A DNA stretch of 64,000 nucleotides from Aeromicrobium sp. Root344 (lineage in GTDB: Bacteria > Actinomycetota > Actinomycetes > Propionibacteriales > Nocardioidaceae). The stretch is from positions 2,390,167 through 2,454,166 of the forward strand of contig NZ_LMDH01000001.1 of the NCBI RefSeq assembly GCF_001425755.1, given 5' to 3'. How positions within the stretch are numbered: the stretch's first letter is position 1; each line of letters begins with the position of its first letter. A program made the translations under genes and the position numbers. The notes under the pieces are model-generated. The model saw only the letters and a list, made by a program, of their open reading frames with translations, was not told the DNA's origin and searched no databases. Of the stretch, positions 1-10,631 are shown one piece after another.

Positions 1-1
1 C

Positions 2-64
2 CTCGTCAAGCTGCTCGGCGGCAAGATCTCGGGCTTCATCAACGGCATCAACATCACGACCTGA
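2..64 (+). CDS. 3' end of a probable Flp-type pilin (partial)
   Basis: Only the last 20 codons are inside the window; the frame closes with TGA at 62-64. The visible tail, LLGGKISGFIN followed by GINITT, resembles the C-terminus of small Flp/Fap pilins, and the gene sits directly upstream of tadE, where such a pilin is expected. This identification rests on position and a short tail only; another small Tad protein is possible. Confidence 0.4.
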   Translation, partial: LVKLLGGKISGFINGINITT

Positions 65-103
65 TCGACGCGAGGTCTGCAGGCTCGGGAAATTGGCGGC
101 GGC

Positions 104-133
104 CGACGCTTCGCTGGGGATGGCGGAGCGTCG
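104..133 (+). promoter_or_regulatory. Stem-loop between pilin and tadE
   Basis: An 11-bp stem with one mismatch (CGACGCTTCGC at 104-114 against GCGGAGCGTCG at 123-133) and an 8-nt loop lies in the 99-bp gap after the pilin stop. No U-run follows. A second small hairpin, GTCAC-ATC-GTGAC, is at 140-152 just before the tadE ribosome site. A partial terminator or mRNA-stabilising element that keeps pilin message above that of the assembly genes is plausible, but this is inference. Confidence 0.45.
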
Positions 134-163
134 CCGACCGTCACATCGTGACGGAGGTGGGGC

Positions 164-553
164 ATGAAGGATGAAGAGCGGGGCGCCGCGTTGGTGGAGT
201 TCGCCCTCGTGCTCATCGTGCTCTGCCCCATGATCGTCGTGATCGTGGCGTGGGGCATCAGGTTCCACAACGCCGCACAGGCCGACAACGCGGCCTTCAT
301 CGCGGCGCGCTACTACGCGATCAAGTGCGGACCCGACGGCACCGGGCCGGCCATGACGGCCGCCAAGGCAGCCGGCGCGGCCGCGACCAACCTGGTCACC
401 GCCGGCGACATCACCATCGTGGGGAACTGCACGTCGGGCGAGACCATCTCCGCGACGGTCAGCAAGGCCAAGGCGTGGAGCCCCAAGGTGCCGCTGTTCG
501 GGATGAACGGCAACTACTCCCTGATCGGCAAAGGTGCAGCGCGATGCGAGTGA
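164..553 (+). CDS. tadE: TadE-like Flp pilus minor pseudopilin
   Basis: This 129-aa protein has a short charged N-terminus (MKDEERGAALVEFALVL) followed by one hydrophobic helix at about residues 8-30, the hallmark of TadE-type pseudopilins, which are processed at the inner membrane and join the Tad pilus. The conserved Glu of the GAALVEFAL motif, expected at position +5 after prepilin processing, is present. GGAGG at 153-157 supports the ATG at 164. The stop overlaps the start of the next gene by 10 nt, so the two are translationally coupled. It is the first complete gene of the tad operon in this window. Confidence 0.85.
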   Translation: MKDEERGAALVEFALVLIVLCPMIVVIVAWGIRFHNAAQADNAAFIAARYYAIKCGPDGTGPAMTAAKAAGAAATNLVTAGDITIVGNCTSGETISATVSKAKAWSPKVPLFGMNGNYSLIGKGAARCE

Positions 554-1656
554 CCTTCGGCACGAGACGCAAGGACCGCGACGAACGAGGCGCCACGCTC
601 CTCGTCGTCGCCTCGTTCACGGTGTGCCTCCTGGCGGCAGCCGGCATCGGCATCGACACCTCGACGATGGCCTACCAGCGCGCCCGCGTGCAGCACGGCG
701 CCGACGCCGGCGCCCTGGCCGTGGCGCAGAGCTGCAAGGCGGGCTCGTGCAACGCCGGACTGGCCGCGAGCTATCTGAGCTCGAACGCCAGTGGTGGCGG
801 CGGCAACAACACGCCGTCGGTGTCGATCGGCTCGACCTCGGTGACCGTGACCAACACCAAGCACGTCAACACGATCTTCTTCGGCCTGCTCGGCATCGGC
901 AGCAAGAACGAGGTGGCGACCTCGACGGCGTCGTGGAACACCAGCCCGACCAGCGGCAACGTCATGCCGTTCCTGGTCTCGCTGTGCGAGTACACCAAGG
1001 CCGCCGTGAACGTCGCGACCTTCATCGACACCAACTCCAACGACGAGATCAAGCAGTACAAGGCGAAGGATGAGCAGAAGGTGCTCGCGACCGACAACAA
1101 CCTGACGGCCGGCTGCGGGACGATCCCGACCGGCGTCAACGTGACCGGGCTGAGCAGCTCGACGCGCATGGTGATCGGCGGCATGTGGAAGACCTCCAAC
1201 GGCGGGTGCAACGGCTCGGTCAACAACGGCAAGTCGCAGCTCGCGATCGGCGACAGCCAGGCCGACTTCGAGCTCTGCGGCCTCAACAGCCAGCAGACCG
1301 ACAAGTACGCCGCTTCGTCGGGCGCCGACAAGTTCGTCGTCGGGCAGGTCACGCTGTTCGCGATCTACGCGCCCACGCGCAACTTCGACTTCGGTGGGGC
1401 ACAGACCAAGGCCAACGGGACAGCACCGACGTCAGAGTTTGCATCCAACGCGCCCGCGTTCGACTTCCGGATCGTTGGTTTTGCGCCGTTCAAGATCACC
1501 GGCACCCGCCTGGGCACGACCAGCAACGGCTGTCTGGGCAGCTGCGTCGCCGGCAAGGTCGGCATCTGGGGCTCGTTCGTCAACGACATCAGCCCCGACG
1601 GCGACTACGAGGTCGGCGGCCCCAACATCGGCTCTGTCGTGAAGCTGACCAACTGA
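544..1656 (+). CDS. tadG: TadG-like pilus assembly protein
   Basis: This 370-aa protein starts with a basic stretch, then an RGATLLVVASF-type hydrophobic helix (about residues 16-40) and the DTSTMAYQRARVQHGADAGALA segment seen in putative Flp pilus-assembly TadE/G-like proteins. The remainder is extracellular, Ser/Thr/Gly/Asn-rich and contains several Cys pairs. I chose the ATG at 544, inside the end of tadE, because the same frame extends upstream only as a shadow of tadE. Its role is thought to be envelope anchoring or pilus assembly; this particular protein's function is not known. Confidence 0.75.
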   Translation: MRVTFGTRRKDRDERGATLLVVASFTVCLLAAAGIGIDTSTMAYQRARVQHGADAGALAVAQSCKAGSCNAGLAASYLSSNASGGGGNNTPSVSIGSTSVTVTNTKHVNTIFFGLLGIGSKNEVATSTASWNTSPTSGNVMPFLVSLCEYTKAAVNVATFIDTNSNDEIKQYKAKDEQKVLATDNNLTAGCGTIPTGVNVTGLSSSTRMVIGGMWKTSNGGCNGSVNNGKSQLAIGDSQADFELCGLNSQQTDKYAASSGADKFVVGQVTLFAIYAPTRNFDFGGAQTKANGTAPTSEFASNAPAFDFRIVGFAPFKITGTRLGTTSNGCLGSCVAGKVGIWGSFVNDISPDGDYEVGGPNIGSVVKLTN

Positions 1657-1713
1657 CATGCACGCCTTCATCCGTCCCTCGGGGGACGCCAAACCACAAC
1701 AGGAAGAGACGGC

Positions 1714-2427
1714 ATGAACAAGCGGATTATCGCGGTGGTGGGGGCGGCGCTGTTGGCGCTGATCGGGATCGTCATGCTGATCAGCTACACACAGAACGCG
1801 AATGACCGCGCCTTCGACGGCGCCGAGCTGAAGTCGGTCCTGCAGGTCACGGAGACGATCCCTGCCGACACCAAGGCGTCGGAGGTCTCCGGGAGCGTCG
1901 AGCTCGTCGAGCTGCCGAAGAAGGCGATCGCCAAGGACGCGGTGACCGACCTCAGCGAGGTGTCGGGCCTCTCGACCACCGTGGCGCTCGAGCCGGGCGA
2001 GCAGCTGCTCCTGACCCGTTTCTCCCAGGAGGGTTCACCCAAGGCGGACAGCGGTCCGTCGGCGGTCTCTGCCGTCCCCAAGGGCTATCAAGAGGTCACG
2101 GTTCCGCTCGACGTGGCTCGCGCTGCCGGTGGTGTGCTCAGGCCCGGAGACCTCGTCGGCGTGGTCGCGAGCTATCAGACCAACGACACCGGCGGCTTCA
2201 CCCAGCTGGCCAAGAACTTCGTGAGGGTGACGCGGGTCAGCGGAGGGCTCACCGGGGGCAAGGACGACGGGGCCACGGGCCAGCTCGTCACGCTCGCGGT
2301 GACGACCCGCAATGCCGGGCGCATCATCAACGCTGCCGAGTTCGGCAAGCTCTGGCTCACCAAGCAGAACAAGGACACCGAGACCGGCAGTGGCGGGTCA
2401 GTCACGAAGAGCGAGATCACGAAATGA
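1714..2427 (+). CDS. cpaB: Flp pilus assembly protein CpaB/RcpC
   Basis: The 237-aa product has one N-terminal membrane helix (about residues 5-23), then a SAF-type domain (about 38-105, containing the EPGEQLLLTRFS stretch) and an RcpC-like region ending near residue 225. CpaB/RcpC proteins are periplasmic or cell-wall-space components of Tad systems; in Gram-negatives they work with the secretin, which is absent here as usual for actinobacteria. AGGAAGAG lies before the start. The end overlaps tadZ by ATGA, so expression is coupled. Confidence 0.85.
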   Translation: MNKRIIAVVGAALLALIGIVMLISYTQNANDRAFDGAELKSVLQVTETIPADTKASEVSGSVELVELPKKAIAKDAVTDLSEVSGLSTTVALEPGEQLLLTRFSQEGSPKADSGPSAVSAVPKGYQEVTVPLDVARAAGGVLRPGDLVGVVASYQTNDTGGFTQLAKNFVRVTRVSGGLTGGKDDGATGQLVTLAVTTRNAGRIINAAEFGKLWLTKQNKDTETGSGGSVTKSEITK

Positions 2428-3685
2428 CACAGATCCTGATCCTGGCCGGCACAGCGGCCATCACCCGGCGCATCGACGCGTTGCCCGGTCACCAGGTCGC
2501 CTCCGTCGACAAGGAGATCGTCGAGAAGCACGCCCGCGAGGGTGACATCGAGACCCTGCTCACCCGGGATCTCGGAGCGCTGCCGGAGATCGTGATCATC
2601 GGCGACGCGATGCCGCTCCAGGAGGCCCTGAGCATCGGCAGCCTGATCGACCGGGTGCTGCCCGGGGTCGAGCTCATGCTCATCAGCGAGCCTGACGCCG
2701 AGACGGCGCTCAACGCGATGCGGTCGGGCGTGCGCGAGATCATCTCGCCGCTCGTCACCGACGACGAGCTGCTGGCCATGATGCACCGAGCCGCCGACAA
2801 CCTGAGCAGCCGGCTCAAGCCGCACCTGGCTCCGACAGTCGTGGCGGACATCGCGCAGTCGACCGTGATCGTGGTGATCTCGCCCAAGGGCGGTGTCGGC
2901 AAGAGCACGATCGCGACCAACCTGGCGGTCGGGCTGGGGCGCCGGGCACCCACCCACACCGTCCTCGTCGACCTCGACATCCAGTTCGGCGACGCCGCGA
3001 CGCTGCTCGACCTCGACCCGGCGCACAGCATCGCCGACGCGTTCGGCACGTCCGCCGCGATGGACACGTTGATCCTCAAGACGTTCCTCACGGCCCACCC
3101 CGCGGGGTTCTACGTGCTGGCCGGCGACGACTCGCCGACCGTGGGCGACCACGTGCGGTCCGCCGACGTGAAGCACCTGATCGAGCAGCTGGCGAGCCAG
3201 TTCCGTTACGTCGTGGTGGACACCGGAGCCGGACTCGGCGAGCACACCCTCGCCGCGTTGGAGAAGGCCGATGAGGTCATCATCGTCTCCAGCATGGACG
3301 TCACCAGCATCCGCGCCGTGCGCAAGGAGCTGGACGTGCTCAGCGAGCTCAACCTGCTGCCCCCGCGCCGGCACGTCGCGCTCAACTTCTCCGACCGCAA
3401 CGCCGGCCTCACCGTGAAGGACGTGGAGACCGTCATCGGCATGCCCGTCGCGGTCAGCGTGCCGCGGTCCAGCGACGTGACGGTGGCCGGCAACCGTGGC
3501 GAGTCGCTCATGATGGCCAAGAAGCCCGGTCCGGTGGCCAAGTCGATCACCAAGCTGGTCGACGCGGTCTTCGACGGCGTGCCGCTCGCGATGCCCGCAC
3601 CCCCGGCGCCGGTCGCACCGGTCGCGGATGCGGTCGCCGAGGAGCCCAAACCCAGCAAGAAGAAGATGGGCCGTCGGAGGAAGCC

Positions 3686-3689
<4 letters not shown>
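2424..3689 (+). CDS. tadZ: TadZ/CpaE-like MinD-family ATPase
   Basis: The 421-aa protein has an atypical receiver-like N-terminal domain (about 1-130) and a MinD/ParA-type ATPase domain carrying the deviant Walker A motif PKGGVGKST near residue 154. TadZ/CpaE proteins localise the Tad secretion machine in the cell. The C-terminus is Pro/Ala-rich and ends in a basic [10 protein letters not shown] tail. Start and stop overlap neighbouring genes by 4 nt. The N-terminal domain does not show an obvious phosphorylatable Asp pattern, so it is probably structural. Confidence 0.85.
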
Positions 3690-5110
<1,421 letters not shown>

Positions 5111-5111
5111 C

Positions 5112-6047
5112 GTGCTGATCCTGACCGGAGGGGTGTGTGTCCTCCTCGCGATCGCGGCCCTGGCCTATGCCTTGCTCGCCCCGCCCGTCTCCCGCGTCCC
5201 GGCCTCGCGGCGTACGTTCGGCGGCACCGACCAGAAGACCGGCCTCAACTTCTCGTCGGACCAGCTGGTCGAGCGCGTCGACGACCTGCTCCGCCGCAGC
5301 TCCTGGACCCCGTTCGGTGCCAAGGAGCTCGAGCTGGCCGGCCTGCGGATCACGCCCGGCAACGTCGTGGTCCTCGTGGCCGCCGTCGCCGCGAGCGTGC
5401 TGTCGGTCGTCACCCTGCTGACCGGATCGTTCTGGCTGGGGCTGGCCCTGGCCCTGCTGGTGCCGGTGGGTGCCAAGGTCTACCTGTTCATCCTGACCGA
5501 TCGTCGGCGGACGCTGTTCACCAAGCAGCTGGACGACACCGTCCAGATGATCGCCTCGGCCCTGCGGGCCGGCTTCAGCTTCCCCCAGGCGTTGGACGCC
5601 GTGGCGCGCGACGCCGACTCACCGACTGCTGAGGAGTTCGCCCGGATCATCAACGAGAACCGGATCGGCCGCGACCTCGTCGTGGCGATCGAGCAGACCG
5701 CCGACCGGATGGCGAGTGACGACTTCAGGTGGGTGGCCGAAGCCGTGGCGATCCACCGCGACACCGGTGGCAACCTCAACGAGGTGCTCGACCGGGTCGG
5801 GGCGACCATGCGCGAGCGCAACCAGCTGCGTGAGCAGGTCGGCGCCCTGGCCGCCGAGGGCAAGCTCTCGGCGATCGTGCTGATGATCCTGCCCATAGCC
5901 CTCGCTGCGTTCTACTACTGGATCAACGCGGGCTACATGGCGCCCTTGATCGGCACGAGCCTTGGCTGGGCGTTGCTCGGCGCTTCGGTGGTGCTCTACA
6001 TCATCGGCGGCCTGTGGATGCGCGCGATCGTGAATGTGAAGTTCTGA
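5112..6047 (+). CDS. tadB: TadB-like inner-membrane platform protein
   Basis: This 311-aa membrane protein of the GspF/TadB family has an N-terminal helix, a pair of helices near residues 78-120 and two helices at the C-terminus; the cytoplasmic GspF domain contains the typical QLDDTVQMIASALRAG-type stretch. With TadC it forms the platform on which TadA acts. I start it at GTG 5112, which has GGAGG at 5102-5106; an ATG upstream in this frame lies deep inside tadA. The gene is followed after one base by tadC. Confidence 0.85.
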   Translation: MLILTGGVCVLLAIAALAYALLAPPVSRVPASRRTFGGTDQKTGLNFSSDQLVERVDDLLRRSSWTPFGAKELELAGLRITPGNVVVLVAAVAASVLSVVTLLTGSFWLGLALALLVPVGAKVYLFILTDRRRTLFTKQLDDTVQMIASALRAGFSFPQALDAVARDADSPTAEEFARIINENRIGRDLVVAIEQTADRMASDDFRWVAEAVAIHRDTGGNLNEVLDRVGATMRERNQLREQVGALAAEGKLSAIVLMILPIALAAFYYWINAGYMAPLIGTSLGWALLGASVVLYIIGGLWMRAIVNVKF

Positions 6048-6048
6048 C

Positions 6049-6948
6049 ATGCTGCCTCTCGGAATCCTGCTCGTGCTCGGCGCGTGCCTGCTCCTGGCGT
6101 CCGCGTTGGGCGTCGTCGGGGCCACCGACAAGACGGTGAAGGCCCGGCTCCTGGTCACCCCCTCGGGCCGTTCGAGCGGTCCTGCAGAGAGTGCCGGACC
6201 AGACCTGTTGGCCCACGACGGCAGTCGGTCCGGTGTCATGAAGGTGCTGGCCTCGGCGGCCGCGGTGTCCAAGATCGAGCGCAACATCATGCTCGCGGGC
6301 CGCCCTGAGGGACTCACGTTGAGCCGGGTCCTGGTCCTCAAGCCGGTGCTGGCGTTGCTGGGCCTCCTCATCCTGTTCACCCTCGTCTCCGACGGCGGCG
6401 GCAAGATGATGTGGGCGGTCGGGATCGCGCTGGTGGTCGCCTGCTTCTTCCTGCCCGACGTGTTCGTCAAGAACCGTGCCGAGGCGCGTCAGCTGGAGAT
6501 CCTCCACGAGCTGCCCGACGTGCTCGACCAGGTCACGATCTCGATCGAGGCAGGGCTCGGCTTCGAGTCGGCGTTCGCCCGCATCGGGGAGCGGCGGCAG
6601 GGTCCGCTGGCCGACGAGATCGTGCGCACGGTCCAGGACATGCGGCTCGGCATGAGCCGGCGGGAGGCCTATCAGGCGCTCGCGGACCGTACCGACGTCG
6701 ACGACCTGCGCAGCTTCGTCAAGGCGATCACCCAGGCCGAGCAGTACGGCGTCTCGATCGCGACGGTGGTGCGCAACCAGTCGGTGGAGATGCGGTTCCG
6801 CCGCAAGGCGCGTGCCGAGGCCACGGCTCTCAGGGTTCCGGTCAAGATCCTGTTCCCCTTGATGACGTGCATCTTCCCGGTGCTGTTCATCGTCGTGCTC
6901 GCACCGGCGTTCATCGAGCTCGCCAACAACCTCGGTGCGTTGAAGTAG
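6049..6948 (+). CDS. tadC: TadC-like inner-membrane platform protein
   Basis: The 299-aa product is the second GspF/TadC-family platform protein, with an N-terminal helix, two helices at about 100-140, a GspF domain containing ELPDVLDQVTISIEAGLGFE, and a C-terminal helix. It ends the tad operon. Its TAG stop at 6946-6948 directly abuts the stop of the opposing membrane glycosyltransferase gene, so there is no room for a separate terminator between them. No prepilin peptidase gene is seen in the window. Confidence 0.85.
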   Translation: MLPLGILLVLGACLLLASALGVVGATDKTVKARLLVTPSGRSSGPAESAGPDLLAHDGSRSGVMKVLASAAAVSKIERNIMLAGRPEGLTLSRVLVLKPVLALLGLLILFTLVSDGGGKMMWAVGIALVVACFFLPDVFVKNRAEARQLEILHELPDVLDQVTISIEAGLGFESAFARIGERRQGPLADEIVRTVQDMRLGMSRREAYQALADRTDVDDLRSFVKAITQAEQYGVSIATVVRNQSVEMRFRRKARAEATALRVPVKILFPLMTCIFPVLFIVVLAPAFIELANNLGALK

Positions 6949-8220
6949 TCAGGGCCGGGCGGCCGGGCGGCTGGCCGTCCAGAGAGCCTGGCACGCCACG
7001 ACCAGCAGGGCCACCAGGGCGATGTTGCGCAGCACGAGCGTGATCACGGCCCAGGCGTCTCCGTCGATCAACGCGTCGTAGCCGATGGGATAGACGAGCT
7101 GGGTTCCGGCGGCGACCACCAGCGTCAGGCCGCGGATCGTCCGCCACGCCCGGTCCCGGTCGGCGCCGAGCGCGAACGAGGCGACGACGGGGGAGCTGAG
7201 CCACACGACGTACTGGGCCGAGCCCACCTTGTTGAAGACCAGCATCGCGAGCGTGGTCGCGAGCAGCGACAGGAGCAGCAGCTCGTGGTTGGGCGTGCGC
7301 TTGCGGCGTACGGCCGCCAGCGTGAGCGCACCGACCGCCAGCACGGTGAGCGGCATCAGCACGTCGAGGACGTGCGCGACCCGCGTGGCACCCGGGCCGA
7401 TGAACTCCCAGGCGGCCAGGGGAATGTTCCCGTAGAGGCCCGACGGCCGGCCGAACGCGTTGAGCAGGTGGAACGGGGTCGCGGCGACCGACTCGATCTG
7501 CAGCCGGCGCCCGGACTGGCCGTCGACGAAGCTGAAGAGGTGCGACTCGGCACCGAGGGCGACCGCGACGACGCCGATCAGGAGGGTTGTGAGGAGCGTG
7601 GGGACCAGGACGTCCCGGAGCCTGCGTCGCGAGGTGGCGAGCAGGGAGATCATCCAGGCGGCGTGCGCCACCTTGACCCAGGCGGCGGCCAGCACCAGGA
7701 CGGTCGCCAGCCGTGGCCGCCTCACGATCACGAGGAGCGCCACGGTCGCCAGCGCGGCGGCGATGCCGTCGAGTCGCGAGATCGCGACCGGGCCGAGCAG
7801 CAGGAAGAACAGCAGCCACCATGCCGCCGCTCGTACGCCGATGCGGTCGCGGACCGCCATCATGATCACGGCGACCGTCATCAGGGTCAGCCCGATGAAC
7901 AGCGACTCATAGATCTGGTCGTGGGCCCACGGCGACAGCACGGCGATCGGTGCCAGCGCTCCGAGTGGATAGATCCAGTCGAAGTCGAGCACCGGCCAGC
8001 GCCCGTGCTCGACCCCGTCGAGCGCCCAGAGCCGGTAGAGGTGCACGTCGCCGAACCCGACGTGCACACCCCATGCCGCGTTGAGGACGAACGGCCAGAC
8101 GAGGACCAATGCGAACAGCAGCCACAGTCCCAGTGTCTGGCGCAGCGTCACGCGTACCGGCGCCGACGACTCGGGCTCCGGTACGTCCGACGGTCGCGGC
8201 TCACGCCCTGCACGGTGCAC
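6949..8220 (-). CDS. GT87-like polytopic membrane mannosyltransferase
   Basis: This is a 423-aa protein with about ten hydrophobic segments. An early acidic region (GFGDVHLYRLWA) and the FDWIYPLGALAP segment recall GT87/DUF2029 polyprenol-phosphate-mannose-dependent glycosyltransferases of actinobacterial envelopes. I place the start at GTG 8220 because a -10 box TACCGT at 8232-8227 lies 6 nt upstream, fitting a leaderless message; TTG 8223 is the alternative. It diverges from the acyltransferase gene. The acceptor substrate cannot be read from the sequence. Confidence 0.6.
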   Translation of the reverse strand: MHRAGREPRPSDVPEPESSAPVRVTLRQTLGLWLLFALVLVWPFVLNAAWGVHVGFGDVHLYRLWALDGVEHGRWPVLDFDWIYPLGALAPIAVLSPWAHDQIYESLFIGLTLMTVAVIMMAVRDRIGVRAAAWWLLFFLLLGPVAISRLDGIAAALATVALLVIVRRPRLATVLVLAAAWVKVAHAAWMISLLATSRRRLRDVLVPTLLTTLLIGVVAVALGAESHLFSFVDGQSGRRLQIESVAATPFHLLNAFGRPSGLYGNIPLAAWEFIGPGATRVAHVLDVLMPLTVLAVGALTLAAVRRKRTPNHELLLLSLLATTLAMLVFNKVGSAQYVVWLSSPVVASFALGADRDRAWRTIRGLTLVVAAGTQLVYPIGYDALIDGDAWAVITLVLRNIALVALLVVACQALWTASRPAARP

Positions 8221-8307
8221 CAACCCACGGTAGGTGAGCCCGTGGTCACGCGTGCGGCTTTGCGCATTCGGGCCTTCCGGCCGGCGCGTTGGTCATATCG
8301 TGACGAG

Positions 8308-9336
8308 ATGCCAGCAGCGACCCCCGCCCCTCGGGCCCGACTCGGCTATCTGCCGGCGTTGGACGGGTTGCGCGCACTGGCGATCCTGCTCGTGGTGCTG
8401 CACCATGCGTCGGGGATCGAGCGGGGGCCGCTCGAGTTCGGCGTGCTGGGCGTCGACGTCTTCTTCGTGCTGTCGGGCTTCCTGATCACGGCCTTGGTCG
8501 CCGAGCAGATGCGCGCGGGCAGCTTCTCGCGGCGCCGGTTCTATGCCCGACGCGCCATCCGGCTGATGCCCGCCCTGGTCGTGACGGTGGTGGTGATGAC
8601 GCCGGCTGCCGTGATCGTCACGGGCCGATGGGAGCTCGTCGGCGCGGTCGCCGCGCTGCTCTACCTCACCCCCTTGCTGCCCGGACAGTTCTTCTTCCAC
8701 ACCTGGACGCTCGCGTTCGAGGAGTGGTTCTACCTCCTGTGGCCGATCGTGCTGGCGAAGTTCTTCCGCGACCGGCTCACCCTGCTGCAGTGCGCAGCGC
8801 TCGTCGGCGTGCTGGGGGTCGTGACGCAGGGCCTCATCTACCTGGTCCCCGGCAGCTTCGTCGCCCGGCCCTCGGGCCTGCTGATCGGCTGCGCCCTGGG
8901 CCTGTGCTGGCTGGACGGCCGCCGGTTCCGCCGACCGCGAGCGGCGCTGGTCCTCGGCCTCACGATCATCCTGGTCGGAGCCGGCGTCGGCCCGGTGCTC
9001 TGGGACGCGCTCCCGTACACCCTCGCCGTCATCGGCGCCGTGCTGGCCATCGGCGCGATCGCCTCGGATGCCGGCGGCCCCGTGGCGCGGGCGCTCGCGT
9101 CGCGGCCCATGGTGGCGGTCGGCGTCGTGTCGTACGAGTGGTACCTGGTCCACTTCCCCCTGCTGCAGCTGACGGAGGAGCTGTGGGGGGCGATCCAGTC
9201 GCTCTGGATGGGTCCGCTGTCGCTCGGCATCGCGTTCGCCCTGCACCGCGTGCTGGCGCCGTTCCAGGCGAGGCTGCGCTCCCGGCTCGGGGAGGGCCGC
9301 CCCGTCACGGGGCTGGCCGGCGAGGCCGTCGCCTAG
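8308..9336 (+). CDS. Acyltransferase 3 (OafA/YrhL) membrane protein
   Basis: The 342-aa protein begins with the family signature LPALDGLRALAILLVVLHH and continues with FFVLSGFLIT, the RRFYARRAIRL motif and about ten membrane helices, as in OafA-type O-acyltransferases that modify surface polysaccharides or lipids. There is no C-terminal SGNH domain. Start ATG 8308 is 6 nt after a -10-like TATCGT (8296-8301), so the message may be leaderless. The same frame is open far upstream, but that part is antisense shadow of the glycosyltransferase gene. Confidence 0.85.
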   Translation: MPAATPAPRARLGYLPALDGLRALAILLVVLHHASGIERGPLEFGVLGVDVFFVLSGFLITALVAEQMRAGSFSRRRFYARRAIRLMPALVVTVVVMTPAAVIVTGRWELVGAVAALLYLTPLLPGQFFFHTWTLAFEEWFYLLWPIVLAKFFRDRLTLLQCAALVGVLGVVTQGLIYLVPGSFVARPSGLLIGCALGLCWLDGRRFRRPRAALVLGLTIILVGAGVGPVLWDALPYTLAVIGAVLAIGAIASDAGGPVARALASRPMVAVGVVSYEWYLVHFPLLQLTEELWGAIQSLWMGPLSLGIAFALHRVLAPFQARLRSRLGEGRPVTGLAGEAVA

Positions 9337-9344
9337 TCGGACCA

Positions 9345-9383
9345 TTGCGCCCCGGCTTTACATTTGCTACCTTCTTGTAAAGC
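9345..9383 (+). promoter_or_regulatory. alkB promoter with overlapping inverted repeat
   Basis: A -35-like TTGCGC (9345-9350) and -10-like TACCTT (9368-9373) are separated by 17 bp. A perfect 8-bp inverted repeat, GCTTTACA (9355-9362) and TGTAAAGC (9376-9383) with a 13-bp spacer, brackets the -10 box. It is AT-rich in a GC-rich context and is the best candidate operator for the TetR regulator encoded at the end of the operon. GAGGAGGA at 9402-9409 is the alkB ribosome site. Confidence 0.7.
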
Positions 9384-9416
9384 GCCTCTCCCAAGGCGTA
9401 CGAGGAGGAATCCAGC

Positions 9417-10631
9417 ATGACGATCCAGGCAACCGTCGACGGCCAGGTCATCCAGTGGCGCGACAAGAAGCGCTACCTGTGGATCATGGGCGCGATCATC
9501 CCGTTGATCCCGCTGATGATGTGGGGCCTCTACGCGTGGACCGGCGCGACGATCGTGTGGTTCTTCGGCCCGTTCTTCGTGTTCGTGCTGATCCCGCTGT
9601 TCGACCTGCTGGCCGGGCTCGACCCCAACAACCCGCCCGACGAGCTGATCGAGGCCCTGGAGGAGGACCGCTACTACCGCTGGGTGACCTACGCGTTCAT
9701 CCCGGTGCAGATCGCCGGCCTGGTCTGGGGCGCCTTCCTGCTCGGCGGCGGCACGCTGCCCGGCATCGACGACCCGTTGACCGTCGTGCAGAAGATCGGC
9801 CTCGCCCTGGGCCTCGGCATGGTCGCCGGCATCGGCATCAACACCGCCCACGAGCTCGGCCACAAGAAGGAGGAGCACGAGCGCTGGTTCGCCCGCGTCG
9901 CGCTCGCCCAGACGTTCTACGGCCACTTCTTCATCGAGCACAACCGCGGCCACCACGTACGCGTCGCGACCCCGGAGGACCCCGCCAGCGGCCGCCTGGG
10001 CGAGACGGTGTGGGAGTTCATGCCGCGCACGATCCTCGGCAGCCTCACGAGCGCCTGGGGCCTGGAGAAGAAGCGCTTCGAGCGCCAGAAGAAGACCCAC
10101 TGGTCGATCAAGAACGACCTGTTCAACGCCTGGATGTTCTCCGTCGTCCTCTGGGGCGCACTGACTATCGCGTTCGGCTGGGAGATCCTGCCCTACCTCG
10201 TGATCCAGGCCGCCGCAGGCATCTGGCTGCTGGAGTCGGTCAACTACCTCGAGCACTACGGCATGAAGCGGGCCAAGCTCGACTCCGGCCGCTACGAGCG
10301 GGTCAACCCGAGCCACAGCTGGAACTCCAACAACATCGGCACCAACGTGCTGCTCTACCACCTGCAGCGGCACAGCGACCACCACGCCAACCCCACCCGT
10401 CGCTACCAGGCGCTGCGCGACTTCAAGGAGGCGCCGGTCCTGCCCACGGGCTATGCAGGCATGATCGTCCTGACCTGGATCCCGCAGGTGTGGCGCAAGG
10501 TCATGGACCAGCGGGTGCTCGGTCACTACGACGGCGACATCGGCCGCGCCAACCTGCATCCGCGCACCGCCGAGGCGTACGTGCGGAGGTACGGCGTCGG
10601 GACGAGCAAGGACGAGGAGGTGGCGGCATGA
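9417..10631 (+). CDS. alkB: Alkane 1-monooxygenase AlkB
   Basis: This 404-aa integral-membrane non-haem di-iron monooxygenase hydroxylates the terminal carbon of n-alkanes, taking electrons from rubredoxin. The conserved His clusters are all visible: [35 protein letters not shown] and [11 protein letters not shown]. About six membrane helices lie in the first half and at 240-275. It is not fused to rubredoxin, unlike some actinobacterial AlkB proteins. The stop overlaps the first rubredoxin gene by ATGA. A strong ribosome site GAGGAGGA precedes ATG 9417. Confidence 0.95.
   Translation: MTIQATVDGQVIQWRDKKRYLWIMGAIIPLIPLMMWGLYAWTGATIVWFFGPFFVFVLIPLFDLLAGLDPNNPPDELIEALEEDRYYRWVTYAFIPVQIAGLVWGAFLLGGGTLPGIDDPLTVVQKIGLALGLGMVAGIGINTAHELGHKKEEHERWFARVALAQTFYGHFFIEHNRGHHVRVATPEDPASGRLGETVWEFMPRTILGSLTSAWGLEKKRFERQKKTHWSIKNDLFNAWMFSVVLWGALTIAFGWEILPYLVIQAAAGIWLLESVNYLEHYGMKRAKLDSGRYERVNPSHSWNSNNIGTNVLLYHLQRHSDHHANPTRRYQALRDFKEAPVLPTGYAGMIVLTWIPQVWRKVMDQRVLGHYDGDIGRANLHPRTAEAYVRRYGVGTSKDEEVAA

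Noticed and set aside
534..1073. Alternative plus-strand frames of several hundred codons inside tadG and other genes
   Set aside because: They are high-GC shadow frames rich in Arg/Gly/Pro without family motifs.
7285..8307. Long N-terminal extension of the acyltransferase frame
   Set aside because: It is antisense to the GT87-like gene and of biased Arg/Asp/Gly composition; the family begins at ATG 8308, which has a promoter just upstream.
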